Part shown: positions 1-6,169 of the stretch, piece after piece
How the letters are laid out: each line of letters begins with the position of its first letter
How positions within the stretch are numbered: the first letter of the stretch is position 1
Assembly: GCA_020442505.1 (NCBI GenBank)
Contig: JAGRJZ010000046.1
Span: 1-7,506 of the forward strand
Reading direction: 5' to 3'
Length of the DNA stretch: 7,506 nt
Source: Alphaproteobacteria bacterium
GTDB taxonomy: Bacteria; Pseudomonadota; Alphaproteobacteria; Micavibrionales; Micavibrionaceae
Notes under the pieces: generated by a model
The model's database searches: none
What the model saw: the letters and a program-made list of their open reading frames with translations, nothing else
Told to the model about the DNA's origin: nothing
Made by a program: the position numbers and the translations under genes

Positions 1-20
1 CTCCAAGCCCGAAGTGATAC

Positions 21-52
21 AAAAAACAAAAAGGCCGCTTTGACGCGGCCTT
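21..52 (-). terminator. Intrinsic terminator of rpsD
   Basis: Read on the minus strand, this is a perfect 8-bp stem (AAGGCCGC / GCGGCCTT) with a 6-nt loop (GTCAAA), followed at once by the U-rich run TTTGTTTTTT. On the plus strand the arms are 31-38 and 45-52 and the A-rich complement of the U-tract is 21-30. It lies 27 bp beyond the rpsD stop codon. A GC-rich stem followed directly by a U-tract is the classical Rho-independent form, so this is very likely the end of the rpsD transcript. Confidence 0.9.
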
Positions 53-78
53 CTGTTCGTGTCGTCCGGCGTTCCACC

Positions 79-699
79 TTAACGAGAGTAAAACTCGACG
101 ATCAGATGCGGCTCCATCTGCGCCGCGTAGGGAACGTCCGCCAAACCGGGCGCCCGCAGGAAAGTGGCCTTGAACCCCTTGGCGTCGACCGTGATGTAAT
201 CGGGCACGTCGCGCTCACCGGATTCCAGCGCCTGGATGACCAGCGGCATGGTCCGGCCCTTTTCGCGGATTTCGATGATATCGCCGTCCTTGACCTGATA
301 GGACGGAATGTTCACGACCTTGCCGTTCACCGTGACATGCTTGTGGTTTACGAATTGACGCGCGGCGAAAACGGTCGGCACGAACTTCGCGCGATAGACG
401 ACCGCGTCCAGCCGGCGTTCCAGCAAGCCGATCAGGTTCTCGGCCGTGTTCCCGCGCAGGCGGACGGCTTCCTGATAATAACGGCGGAATTTTTTCTCCC
501 CGATATTCCCGTAATAGCCCTTCAAGAGCTGCTTAGCCATCAACTGCACGCCGTAATCGGACAGCTTTCCACGACGCACGCCGTGCATACCGGGGCGGGT
601 CTGGCGGTTGTTGAACGGAGATTTCGGACGGCCCCAGGTGTTACAACCATGGCGGCGATCGAGTTTATACTTGGCGTGAGGACGTTTTTTCTCACTCAT
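79..699 (-). CDS. rpsD: 30S ribosomal protein S4
   Basis: Primary 16S rRNA-binding protein of the small ribosomal subunit. It nucleates assembly of the 30S body and helps decoding fidelity. The 206 residues match the usual length for the family. The N-terminal domain (about 1-95) holds the basic GRPKSP and [12 protein letters not shown] segments. The S4 RNA-binding domain (about 96-150) holds [22 protein letters not shown] and [11 protein letters not shown]. The C-terminus ends in the typical EFYSR. Only one cysteine (C19) lies near the N-terminus, so the zinc-binding cysteine cluster of some S4 proteins is absent; this fits the alphaproteobacterial type. The start is supported by an AAAGGA Shine-Dalgarno at 707-712, 7 nt upstream of the ATG. 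The gene stands alone rather than in the alpha operon, with its own promoter candidate, leader and terminator. Confidence 0.97.
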   Translation of the reverse strand: MSEKKRPHAKYKLDRRHGCNTWGRPKSPFNNRQTRPGMHGVRRGKLSDYGVQLMAKQLLKGYYGNIGEKKFRRYYQEAVRLRGNTAENLIGLLERRLDAVVYRAKFVPTVFAARQFVNHKHVTVNGKVVNIPSYQVKDGDIIEIREKGRTMPLVIQALESGERDVPDYITVDAKGFKATFLRAPGLADVPYAAQMEPHLIVEFYSR

Positions 700-729
700 T
701 GTCTATTCCTTTCATTATTGTTTTTGTCC

Positions 730-790
730 CAATCACCTGACCGGATTGAAGGCCCCGTAAGGCCTTGCAACAAGGGCAAACCCCGCCCTT
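730..790 (-). promoter_or_regulatory. Structured 5' leader of rpsD with three hairpins
   Basis: The 147 bp between rpsD and the upstream thioredoxin gene hold three back-to-back inverted repeats. In transcript order they are: AAGGGC/GCCCTT (arms 785-790 and 772-777, 7-nt loop); AAGGCC/GGCCTT (arms 761-766 and 749-754, 6-nt loop); and CAATC/GATTG (arms 744-748 and 730-734, 9-nt loop). The second and third abut with no spacer. An unstructured A-rich stretch and the Shine-Dalgarno at 707-712 follow. None of the hairpins has a U-tract on the minus strand, so they do not look like intrinsic terminators. Autogenous control by S4 is known in other bacteria; that this leader serves such control is inference from its position and structure. 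Confidence 0.45.
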
Positions 791-808
791 TCCTTGGGAG
801 TGAGCGGC

Positions 809-837
809 ACTATTACGGATTTCGGCGCAAAAGTCAA
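809..837 (-). promoter_or_regulatory. Candidate promoter of rpsD
   Basis: On the minus strand, TTGACT (837-832, five of six to the -35 consensus) is followed after 17 bp by AATAGT (814-809, four of six to the -10 consensus). Transcription would start near 802 and give a leader of about 100 nt before the rpsD ATG. The site lies just downstream of the thioredoxin gene's stop codon, which would let rpsD be transcribed independently of the cytochrome operon. This is a consensus match only. Confidence 0.45.
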
Positions 838-846
838 AGTTTTTAT

Positions 847-1395
847 CTATCCCGATAAAGCCGTAAAATCCATCGTCGCCCAATCCCCCGGACCGGCGAT
901 TTTATCGCGCAGGCGCCCCGCCCCGTCGATCACGACCGTCTCCGGCGTGCGCAGAACGTTAAACCCGCGCAGGGAAATATCCTTGCCTTCATCCCATATC
1001 CAGACCGTATGCGGAGCTTCGGATTCGGGGGGGACAAGGCGATCGATCGCCCGGTTCATGGCGGACGGATCGTCGTCGATCGACACGGCCAGTAAAACGA
1101 CGTCTCCCCCTTGCGCCGCGACAGCCCTTAGCAAATCCGGAAACTCGGCCAGACAAGTCGCGCACCAGGACGCCCAGAAATGAAGCAGCACAACGCGCCC
1201 GCGTAAATCTTTCAGGGAAACGACCGTGCCCTTTGTATCCGTAAAGACTCGATCCGCGGCAAGAGGTCCCTCCTTGGATACCATCTGCGCCGGCGCCTGT
1301 ATGGCCGTCAAAGCAGGCCTGTGCCACCAATCGTAGCTGGCCGCCGCGCCCGCGAGGAGCAGAAGAACCGCGAAGGCGATTATCTTTGGTCTCAT
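847..1395 (-). CDS. Membrane-anchored thioredoxin-like protein (ResA/TlpA/CcmG type), cytochrome c maturation
   Basis: A 182-aa thiol-disulfide oxidoreductase. Residues 4-21 form a hydrophobic N-terminal anchor that places the domain in the periplasm. The thioredoxin fold starts around 45 and carries the active site WASWCATC (C78 and C81, a CXXC pair); T150-P151 in LRTPETVVID is the expected cis-proline loop. Family members reduce the heme-binding CXXCH cysteines of apocytochrome c before heme attachment. The start at 1395 is preferred over an in-frame ATG at 1431 for three reasons: its ATG overlaps the ccsBA stop as ATGA, a GGAGG lies 7 nt upstream (1403-1407), and the hydrophobic anchor follows at once. 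Overlap with ccsBA implies translational coupling and a shared pathway. The exact subfamily (ResA, TlpA or CcmG/DsbE) cannot be fixed from motifs alone. Confidence 0.9.
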   Translation of the reverse strand: MRPKIIAFAVLLLLAGAAASYDWWHRPALTAIQAPAQMVSKEGPLAADRVFTDTKGTVVSLKDLRGRVVLLHFWASWCATCLAEFPDLLRAVAAQGGDVVLLAVSIDDDPSAMNRAIDRLVPPESEAPHTVWIWDEGKDISLRGFNVLRTPETVVIDGAGRLRDKIAGPGDWATMDFTALSG

Positions 1396-4300
1396 GTCCC
1401 CGCCTCCCTCGCTCCGGCGGTCCGCCGCCACAGAGCGAGCCCGATGCCCGCCACGAACAAAATCTCCGCCCCGCTAAACAGCGCCAGATTAAGCGCGATG
1501 CCCTTTGTAAAGCCGTAGGAATGAAGCCCCACGCCCAGCAAATTCACCCCGAACCAAGCCAACGCCACGACCACCGTCGTCAGGGCCATCCCCATTGCGA
1601 ACGGGACTGGCTTCAGCTTCCCGGCGATCCGCCCATGCAACAGGAAAATCAACCACAGGCAAATCAACATCGCCCCGTTTTCCTTCGGATCCCAGCCCCA
1701 AAACCGTCCCCATGACTGGTCCGCCCAGATTCCGCCGAGAATCGTTCCCACCGTCGCGAAGAGCAACGCCACAAGCCCCGCGGCCAGAATATTTCCCGCC
1801 AGCGCGCCCAAACGGTCGGTCTCCTCCGGCGCGAACAAGCGCATCAGTAAATACAGATGGGCCAGAACACCGGCCACCAGACAACAACCATAGCCGATGG
1901 TGATCGTCACGACATGGGTCGCCAGCCAGAAATTCGTATTCAAAACGGCGACCAGCATGCCCATCGTATCGCCTTCCGCCGCGTAGCGCGTCCCGATAAA
2001 CTGAAGCGTCGCGCCGATCAGCGCGCCGATCAAAACCCCCAGCCCGTTGCGGCCGCGCCATTCGATCACCAGCGCGAACAAAACTCCGATCAACCCCACG
2101 AACAGAACGGATTCGTACAAGGTCGCGACCGGGGGACGGGCCATAATGTAGATCCGCGCGGCAAGCCCTGCAAAATGAACCAGCGCGCCGAGACACAAAA
2201 AGACAAGCGCGGCGAAACGGCTTTGGCGACGCAGACCGATTCCTCCGACCAGCAAAGTCATGAACGCGGCGCCGTACAGCGAAAGGGAGATATGAAACGG
2301 ATTCAGCTGGTTATAGTGATATTCGATAAATAGACGGAGCGGCGTCAGTGTCTGCCCCGCCATGGCGATCGATTCCGCGAACGCCGTCTGCGTCTCCTTG
2401 TGCCACGCGGCCGCGTCCCCGCTCCGATAGGCCCGCGCGGCCCGGTTCAGGGTTTCGAAGAACGACGCGGTTTCGGGACTGCCCGCCCCGGATTCCAAAA
2501 CCTGCCAGGGGGAAAGCCATTCCTCCCCGCCGCGGTTCCATTGTGGCGGAACGATCCGCAAAATCGCCGAGGCGCGATCCTTGTCGAAGAGTTGCAGCAT
2601 AAACCCGAGCCGGAGCACCTCGTCGTCTTTCCCTGTCCCGGGTGCGTTCGAATCCGTTATCAGCCCCCCCAGAGTCGCACGCTTGGCGATCATATCCTGA
2701 TAGGTGAGCGCCTGCCCCGGCGCCATGCCTAGCTTTTTCGCAAGCTCCGGGTCGCCCACGACGAAATCAGGTAAAATCAGCGAAAGCGACCGGCTGATTT
2801 CAAAATACGACAGAGTCTTGGCATATAGATCAAGCAACTGTCCCTGCGCCGCGGAAAGAGACTCCCGCGGGGTTTCCTGGAAGGAACGCAGCATCGGCAT
2901 GTTCTTTCGCAAAGCCTGCGACAGCGCCAGAAAGGAATAATGATGCCCCTTGCGCGGCGCCAGCCCGATCGCACTCACAACGTCCGGATTGGGAATGTCG
3001 AACACCGGACGGCGATAGGCCGCTTTTTGGTCGAACAGCAACTCTGCCATCCAGGCCGCGGCGGTCATATCGGGTAAGGACGCCCGTCCCGAAAACGTCG
3101 TCAGAAAATCCCGTGCGAACGTGTCGAGCGGCTTGATCCGCCCTTCGTGCAAGACCGGGATCCGGGCGAAGGAGTCATAGGATAGAACTGTCATGCCCTC
3201 GCCGTCATGGGTCTCGGCGCAGGCCTGCCCGGGAACGCCCAAGGGCAGACACAAAAGAAACAAAAGAGCCGCTTTTCCGATCAGCGGCGGCAAACGCTGG
3301 ACCAGATGGATCAACAATCCGATACAGATGATAATGCTCGCAATATAGGGAAACAGACGGCCGATATTCTTGACAGTCGCCAAAACCGTGACTTCCTCCC
3401 CCGCCGGACCCTGGAGAAAAGAAGACTGGTAGAACGTATACCCCTTATACCGCAGGGGCTGGTTCATCTGAATACGGGCTGGCCACTCCCGCCCGTCTTC
3501 GGCCAAAACCACGTCCGAACGATAGGCGCGCGGGGTGTTGGTGCCGGGATAGACCTGTTTTTCGAAATCCAGCAACCGGATCGAAAAAGGAAGATAGGTG
3601 CGCTTTTTACGCAGCGATATGATATATTCGCGGCCGTTCGCCGTAATCGTTTGATCAATCGGCATGGATTCGAAAATCGCGTAGCGCCCGTTTTCTGACT
3701 CTTCGGGCCCGTCAAGTTGAAAAATAAGCCCGGCCCGGTTCATTTCGTCTTCCCGTTCGCGGGGGGCGTCCGTCATGCGGAACACGCGGGCCATTCCGTG
3801 CAAATCGTCGGGAACGGCGGCACTCTCCTCACGCCGCTCAAGTGCAACATTAGAAAAATAACTTATTGGCTTAATAGGGAAAGGAAAAAAACTATCCGAT
3901 AAAGGCGCGCTATCCTTCAGAACGCGTTGAGAAAACACAATTTCCGCACCGGTTTCCACGTCCGTAACGGCCAGCTCCCGCGCGTGGTAGGCAGCGATGT
4001 AGTTGCGGGAGCCCCCTTCCGGGATAACCATCGCGCCCTCGGCGCTGAACTGGGCCGTCAAGAACCCGCCGAACAGCAAAAACAACGCGCCGCCATGTAC
4101 GATAATCGTTCCCAGTCTCTCGCGTCGCCAGGGCTGCAAGAACAGCTTGGCAAGCAACCCGAAGAAAATCAGCCCCATCACCGGCGTCGCGCCGGGCAAA
4201 GGTACGATCCCCCCCGCCCAGACGATCCAGGAGGAAAAATACGTTTCCTGGGCACGATAGAGGCCCATCGTCTTCTGCGCCAACGTCCCCGCCACCAGCA

Positions 4301-4415
4301 AAACAGTCAGCCACAAAATCGCGAAAAAGAAAACATCCGTCCGCGCCAGAAAACGCAAGGCAGAACGCGTGAAAGGGGGTCGTTTTGGAGGATGCTTTTT
4401 TCGGATGTCCGTCAT
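1392..4415 (-). CDS. ccsBA: Fused System II cytochrome c synthase CcsBA (ResB-CcsA)
   Basis: Inner-membrane holocytochrome c synthase that exports heme and links it to CXXCH motifs of apocytochromes. The N-terminal CcsB/ResB part has membrane spans near 25-46, 78-94 and 102-122, a periplasmic domain (about 123-352) and a span at 354-374. A second hydrophobic stretch (380-398) leads into a periplasmic region of about 300 residues (400-700) with the GRIKPLDTFARD motif seen in fused synthases. The CcsA part (about 706-995) is multi-spanning and carries the heme-handling WWD segment WGRFWGWDPKENG (902-914). Four histidines sit where the family has its heme ligands: H107, H834, H927 and H965. At 1007 aa it is somewhat longer than typical fusions. 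The ATG at 4415 is the only sensible start, because an in-frame TGA lies upstream with no ATG, GTG or TTG between; its Shine-Dalgarno is weak. Codons 175-192 are unusually AT-rich. Confidence 0.93.
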   Translation of the reverse strand: MTDIRKKHPPKRPPFTRSALRFLARTDVFFFAILWLTVLLVAGTLAQKTMGLYRAQETYFSSWIVWAGGIVPLPGATPVMGLIFFGLLAKLFLQPWRRERLGTIIVHGGALFLLFGGFLTAQFSAEGAMVIPEGGSRNYIAAYHARELAVTDVETGAEIVFSQRVLKDSAPLSDSFFPFPIKPISYFSNVALERREESAAVPDDLHGMARVFRMTDAPREREDEMNRAGLIFQLDGPEESENGRYAIFESMPIDQTITANGREYIISLRKKRTYLPFSIRLLDFEKQVYPGTNTPRAYRSDVVLAEDGREWPARIQMNQPLRYKGYTFYQSSFLQGPAGEEVTVLATVKNIGRLFPYIASIIICIGLLIHLVQRLPPLIGKAALLFLLCLPLGVPGQACAETHDGEGMTVLSYDSFARIPVLHEGRIKPLDTFARDFLTTFSGRASLPDMTAAAWMAELLFDQKAAYRRPVFDIPNPDVVSAIGLAPRKGHHYSFLALSQALRKNMPMLRSFQETPRESLSAAQGQLLDLYAKTLSYFEISRSLSLILPDFVVGDPELAKKLGMAPGQALTYQDMIAKRATLGGLITDSNAPGTGKDDEVLRLGFMLQLFDKDRASAILRIVPPQWNRGGEEWLSPWQVLESGAGSPETASFFETLNRAARAYRSGDAAAWHKETQTAFAESIAMAGQTLTPLRLFIEYHYNQLNPFHISLSLYGAAFMTLLVGGIGLRRQSRFAALVFLCLGALVHFAGLAARIYIMARPPVATLYESVLFVGLIGVLFALVIEWRGRNGLGVLIGALIGATLQFIGTRYAAEGDTMGMLVAVLNTNFWLATHVVTITIGYGCCLVAGVLAHLYLLMRLFAPEETDRLGALAGNILAAGLVALLFATVGTILGGIWADQSWGRFWGWDPKENGAMLICLWLIFLLHGRIAGKLKPVPFAMGMALTTVVVALAWFGVNLLGVGLHSYGFTKGIALNLALFSGAEILFVAGIGLALWRRTAGAREAGT

Positions 4416-4468
4416 GACGGGGTGCAGTATCGTGAAGTTTGCTGGTTTTGTCCAGAGACTCTCAAGAC

Positions 4469-4481
4469 GCCTGGCTCAGGC
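4469..4481. repeat. 13-bp palindrome in the divergent intergenic region
   Basis: GCCTG-GCT-CAGGC is a perfect 5-bp inverted repeat around a 3-bp centre, 53 bp upstream of the ccsBA start and about 100 bp upstream of the plus-strand gene. It lies near the presumed transcription start of ccsBA and could be an operator. Short palindromes also arise by chance, so this is only a candidate. Confidence 0.25.
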
Positions 4482-4483
4482 AA

Positions 4484-4514
4484 AATGGATCACGGAAAGA
4501 AAATTATCTGTCAA
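4484..4514 (-). promoter_or_regulatory. Candidate -35 region and weak promoter of ccsBA
   Basis: The minus strand carries a perfect TTGACA at 4514-4509. The best downstream -10-like hexamer, TCCATT (4489-4484), has a long 19-bp spacer and only three matches to consensus. A GATAAT lies directly after the TTGACA (4508-4503), but no good -35 was found upstream of it. The region must hold the ccsBA promoter because no gene lies upstream on this strand. The exact element is uncertain and may depend on an activator. Confidence 0.3.
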
Positions 4515-4520
4515 TCGGGA

Positions 4521-4549
4521 TTTACCCTGTCTTTTCTTGTTGCTAGACT
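4521..4549 (+). promoter_or_regulatory. Candidate promoter of the secreted-protein/grpE unit
   Basis: TTTACC (4521-4526, four of six to the -35 consensus) and TAGACT (4544-4549, four of six to the -10 consensus) are separated by 17 bp, with an extended -10 TGC directly before the -10 hexamer. Transcription would begin near 4556 and give a short leader before the ATG at 4583. Its -35 is only 6 bp from the TTGACA of the divergent ccsBA promoter region, so the two promoters would be back-to-back. Confidence 0.45.
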
Positions 4550-4582
4550 GTCCCCCTTCGTCTTGAGGAAAGGGTTTTTGCC

Positions 4583-5461
4583 ATGGCCGGTTTGGTACGA
4601 CTGACGCTCCTTTTGCTATTGATCTCGTTTTGGCCCGGCGGCGCGCAGGCCGCCGACGGCGTGGCGTTATCCGCGGATAAGATGAACCTCCGGAATATGG
4701 GGCTGGGCCGGCTGTCCTACGCGCTTATTCATGCGCCGGGCCTGCCGGAGGGATCGTTCGTTTTGCGTTTTTCGGTACAAGGCGTTCAAATGACCGGCTG
4801 TCCGGCACTCCGGAATTTGTCACACGAGGAAAGTTTTCAGGACATTTATCTGACAATCCGTCTCATCCCCCCGCGCGCCGATACAACGGACCTTCCGACG
4901 GCGCCACATTTATCCTGCGGCGGGCACGTGCAAAATCCCACGGCCGACATCGTCTTGAGCAAGGATATGCTCCGCGCACACGGGGCAAGACATATCATGC
5001 TCGAAAACGGCCCGGTAATGAGTTATCTGGATATCCATCTTCAGGACGACCGGGTGACAATCCGCCCGTCTGAGACCTTGCCCAGTCGCGCGGGCGCCTT
5101 CTCTCCGCTAAAACAGGAGGGCGTCGCGGACCCGGGCACGCTTTGGTTCTACCCGCCGGGCACGATCATGCTCTACTCTCCGGAGGCAACGGACGCCCAC
5201 GAGACGGACTCGTTGATCCGCGAGCTCGCCTTGCGGAACGGAATCGTGCCTCTGGCAGCTTACTTACCTGATTTCAAAGCACCTCTTGCCCGGAGACATG
5301 CGGGCTACTATGTCGATAAAACGGAGCGTTACGCCGGCCATGGCGCGCCCGTCGCAGTGGGCACGATCACGGTGCCGGAAAAAACCTACGGGCTGGAGGG
5401 GGATCGTTGGACGTCCCGAACCCTGACGGTTTACGCCCGGGATTTAACCGCCTATGAATAA
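4583..5461 (+). CDS. Secreted protein of unknown function
   Basis: I do not recognise this 292-aa protein. It begins with a clear Sec signal peptide: a short positive start, a leucine-rich core (7-16) and a likely cleavage after AQA (residue 23). The mature protein of about 269 residues should therefore be exported. It has no further membrane span and only two cysteines (C73 and C112), which could form a disulfide. Segments rich in alternating hydrophobic residues (FVLRFSVQGVQM, IYLTIRLIPP, YLDIHLQDDRVTI) suggest a beta-rich fold. The C-terminal half contains LWFYPPGTIMLYSPEAT and RHAGYYVDKTERYAGHG. The start is supported by AAAGGG 8 nt upstream (4569-4574) and by the signal peptide. It is divergent from ccsBA and 36 bp ahead of grpE with no terminator between, so co-transcription with grpE is likely. 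A role in envelope or cytochrome biogenesis would be guesswork. Confidence 0.85.
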   Translation: MAGLVRLTLLLLLISFWPGGAQAADGVALSADKMNLRNMGLGRLSYALIHAPGLPEGSFVLRFSVQGVQMTGCPALRNLSHEESFQDIYLTIRLIPPRADTTDLPTAPHLSCGGHVQNPTADIVLSKDMLRAHGARHIMLENGPVMSYLDIHLQDDRVTIRPSETLPSRAGAFSPLKQEGVADPGTLWFYPPGTIMLYSPEATDAHETDSLIRELALRNGIVPLAAYLPDFKAPLARRHAGYYVDKTERYAGHGAPVAVGTITVPEKTYGLEGDRWTSRTLTVYARDLTAYE

Positions 5462-5497
5462 CGCAACAGGAACAGAAAAAGGAAAAGAGCCAAAACG

Positions 5498-6136
5498 ATG
5501 AACGCCGCCGACCCAGAAAAAAACCTGCCGCCCCTTTCCGATCTTCCGCCGGAATCGACAGATAGCGAAACCGAAGAGATCCCCTTTCCGGCTTCCGTTA
5601 CGGAGGTCGATCCCCGGATCGCGCAGCTGGAATCGGATCTGGCCCAGGCAAAGGACCAGATGCTTCGCGCGCTGGCCGAGGCCGAAAACACCCGCCGCCG
5701 GGCGGTCAAGGAGCGTGAAGACGCCGGCAAATACGCCGTGTCGTCCTTTGCGCGGGATCTGCTGAGCGTCGCGGATAATTTTACCCGGGCCCTGGCCGCG
5801 ATTTCTCCGGCCATGACGACCGGGAACGAACAACTCGCCGCAGTTGTCGAGGGAATCGAAGCCACAGGGCGGGAATTGGAAAGAGCCTTTGAAAAACAAG
5901 GTATTCACAAAGTCACGCCCGGAGAGAACGCCGTGTTCGATCCCAACCTTCACGAAGTCATGTTCGAGGTCCCCGGCACGGGAAAACCACCAGGCACCGT
6001 GATGCAAGTGGTCGAGACAGGCTACGTCATCCACGATCGTCTCTTGCGCCCGGCCCGCGTGGGCGTGGCCAAGGACGACGGAAGCCACCAACGACCGTCC
6101 TCCTCGTCCGGTCATGCACTGGATACGGAGGTTTAA
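5498..6136 (+). CDS. grpE: GrpE, nucleotide exchange factor of DnaK
   Basis: Cytoplasmic cochaperone that drives ADP release from DnaK (Hsp70) in the DnaK-DnaJ-GrpE folding cycle; it acts as a homodimer. The 212 residues fit the family. A disordered acidic N-terminus (1-37) is followed by the long dimerising helix (about 38-75, IAQLESDLAQAKDQMLRALAEAENTRRRA), a helical bundle (about 80-135) and the C-terminal beta domain (137-192). That last domain carries the hallmark HEVMFEVPG and VIHDRLLRPARVGVAK segments. Residues 193-212 form a polar tail. AAGAG-like sequence about 8 nt before the ATG and a GGA at 5481-5483 can serve as ribosome binding site. Neither hrcA nor dnaK, the usual neighbours, is adjacent, and no CIRCE heat-shock element was seen upstream. 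The stop codon lies in the left arm of a terminator hairpin. Confidence 0.96.
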   Translation: MNAADPEKNLPPLSDLPPESTDSETEEIPFPASVTEVDPRIAQLESDLAQAKDQMLRALAEAENTRRRAVKEREDAGKYAVSSFARDLLSVADNFTRALAAISPAMTTGNEQLAAVVEGIEATGRELERAFEKQGIHKVTPGENAVFDPNLHEVMFEVPGTGKPPGTVMQVVETGYVIHDRLLRPARVGVAKDDGSHQRPSSSSGHALDTEV

Positions 6137-6169
6137 GTCGGCGTGGGCGTGGACTTAAGCCGCTTTTTT
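6130..6169 (+). terminator. grpE terminator overlapping both convergent gene ends
   Basis: GGTTTAAGTC (6130-6139) pairs with GACTTAAGCC (6152-6161) in a 10-bp stem with one T-G wobble and a 12-nt loop, followed 2 nt later by six T residues (6164-6169). It reads as an intrinsic terminator on the plus strand. The left arm contains the grpE stop codon (6134-6136); the right arm contains the complement of the tolQ stop (6155-6157), and the T-tract encodes the lysines at the TolQ C-terminus. There is no T-tract on the minus strand, so it should end grpE transcription only. The large loop makes it moderate rather than ideal. Confidence 0.6.

Noticed and set aside
772..790. The AAGGGC/GCCCTT hairpin as terminator of the cytochrome unit
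   Set aside because: On the minus strand it is followed by GTTGCAAGG and not a T-tract, so it is better explained as part of the rpsD leader. Factor-dependent termination cannot be excluded.
40..858. A long plus-strand open frame opposite rpsD
   Set aside because: Its translation mirrors the antisense of the S4 gene and it contains the rpsD terminator and leader. Such frames are common opposite GC-rich genes.
692..883. A 63-codon minus-strand frame upstream of rpsD
   Set aside because: It starts inside the thioredoxin gene and runs across the structured leader into rpsD out of frame. No convincing ribosome binding site or protein character was seen.
1396..1431. The upstream in-frame ATG at 1431 as start of the thioredoxin gene
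   Set aside because: It would add 12 polar residues before the hydrophobic anchor and deepen the overlap with ccsBA, while the ATG at 1395 has a good GGAGG and an ATGA overlap.
3927..4604. A 225-codon open frame on the plus strand antisense to the 5' part of ccsBA and running into the secreted-protein gene
   Set aside because: It lies opposite well-supported coding sequence, has a low-complexity Arg/Gln/Pro-rich translation with no recognisable motif, and overlaps the signal peptide region of the next gene in another frame.
4550..5497. A CIRCE heat-shock operator ahead of grpE
   Set aside because: No TTAGCACTC-N9-GAGTGCTAA or close match was found upstream of either plus-strand gene.
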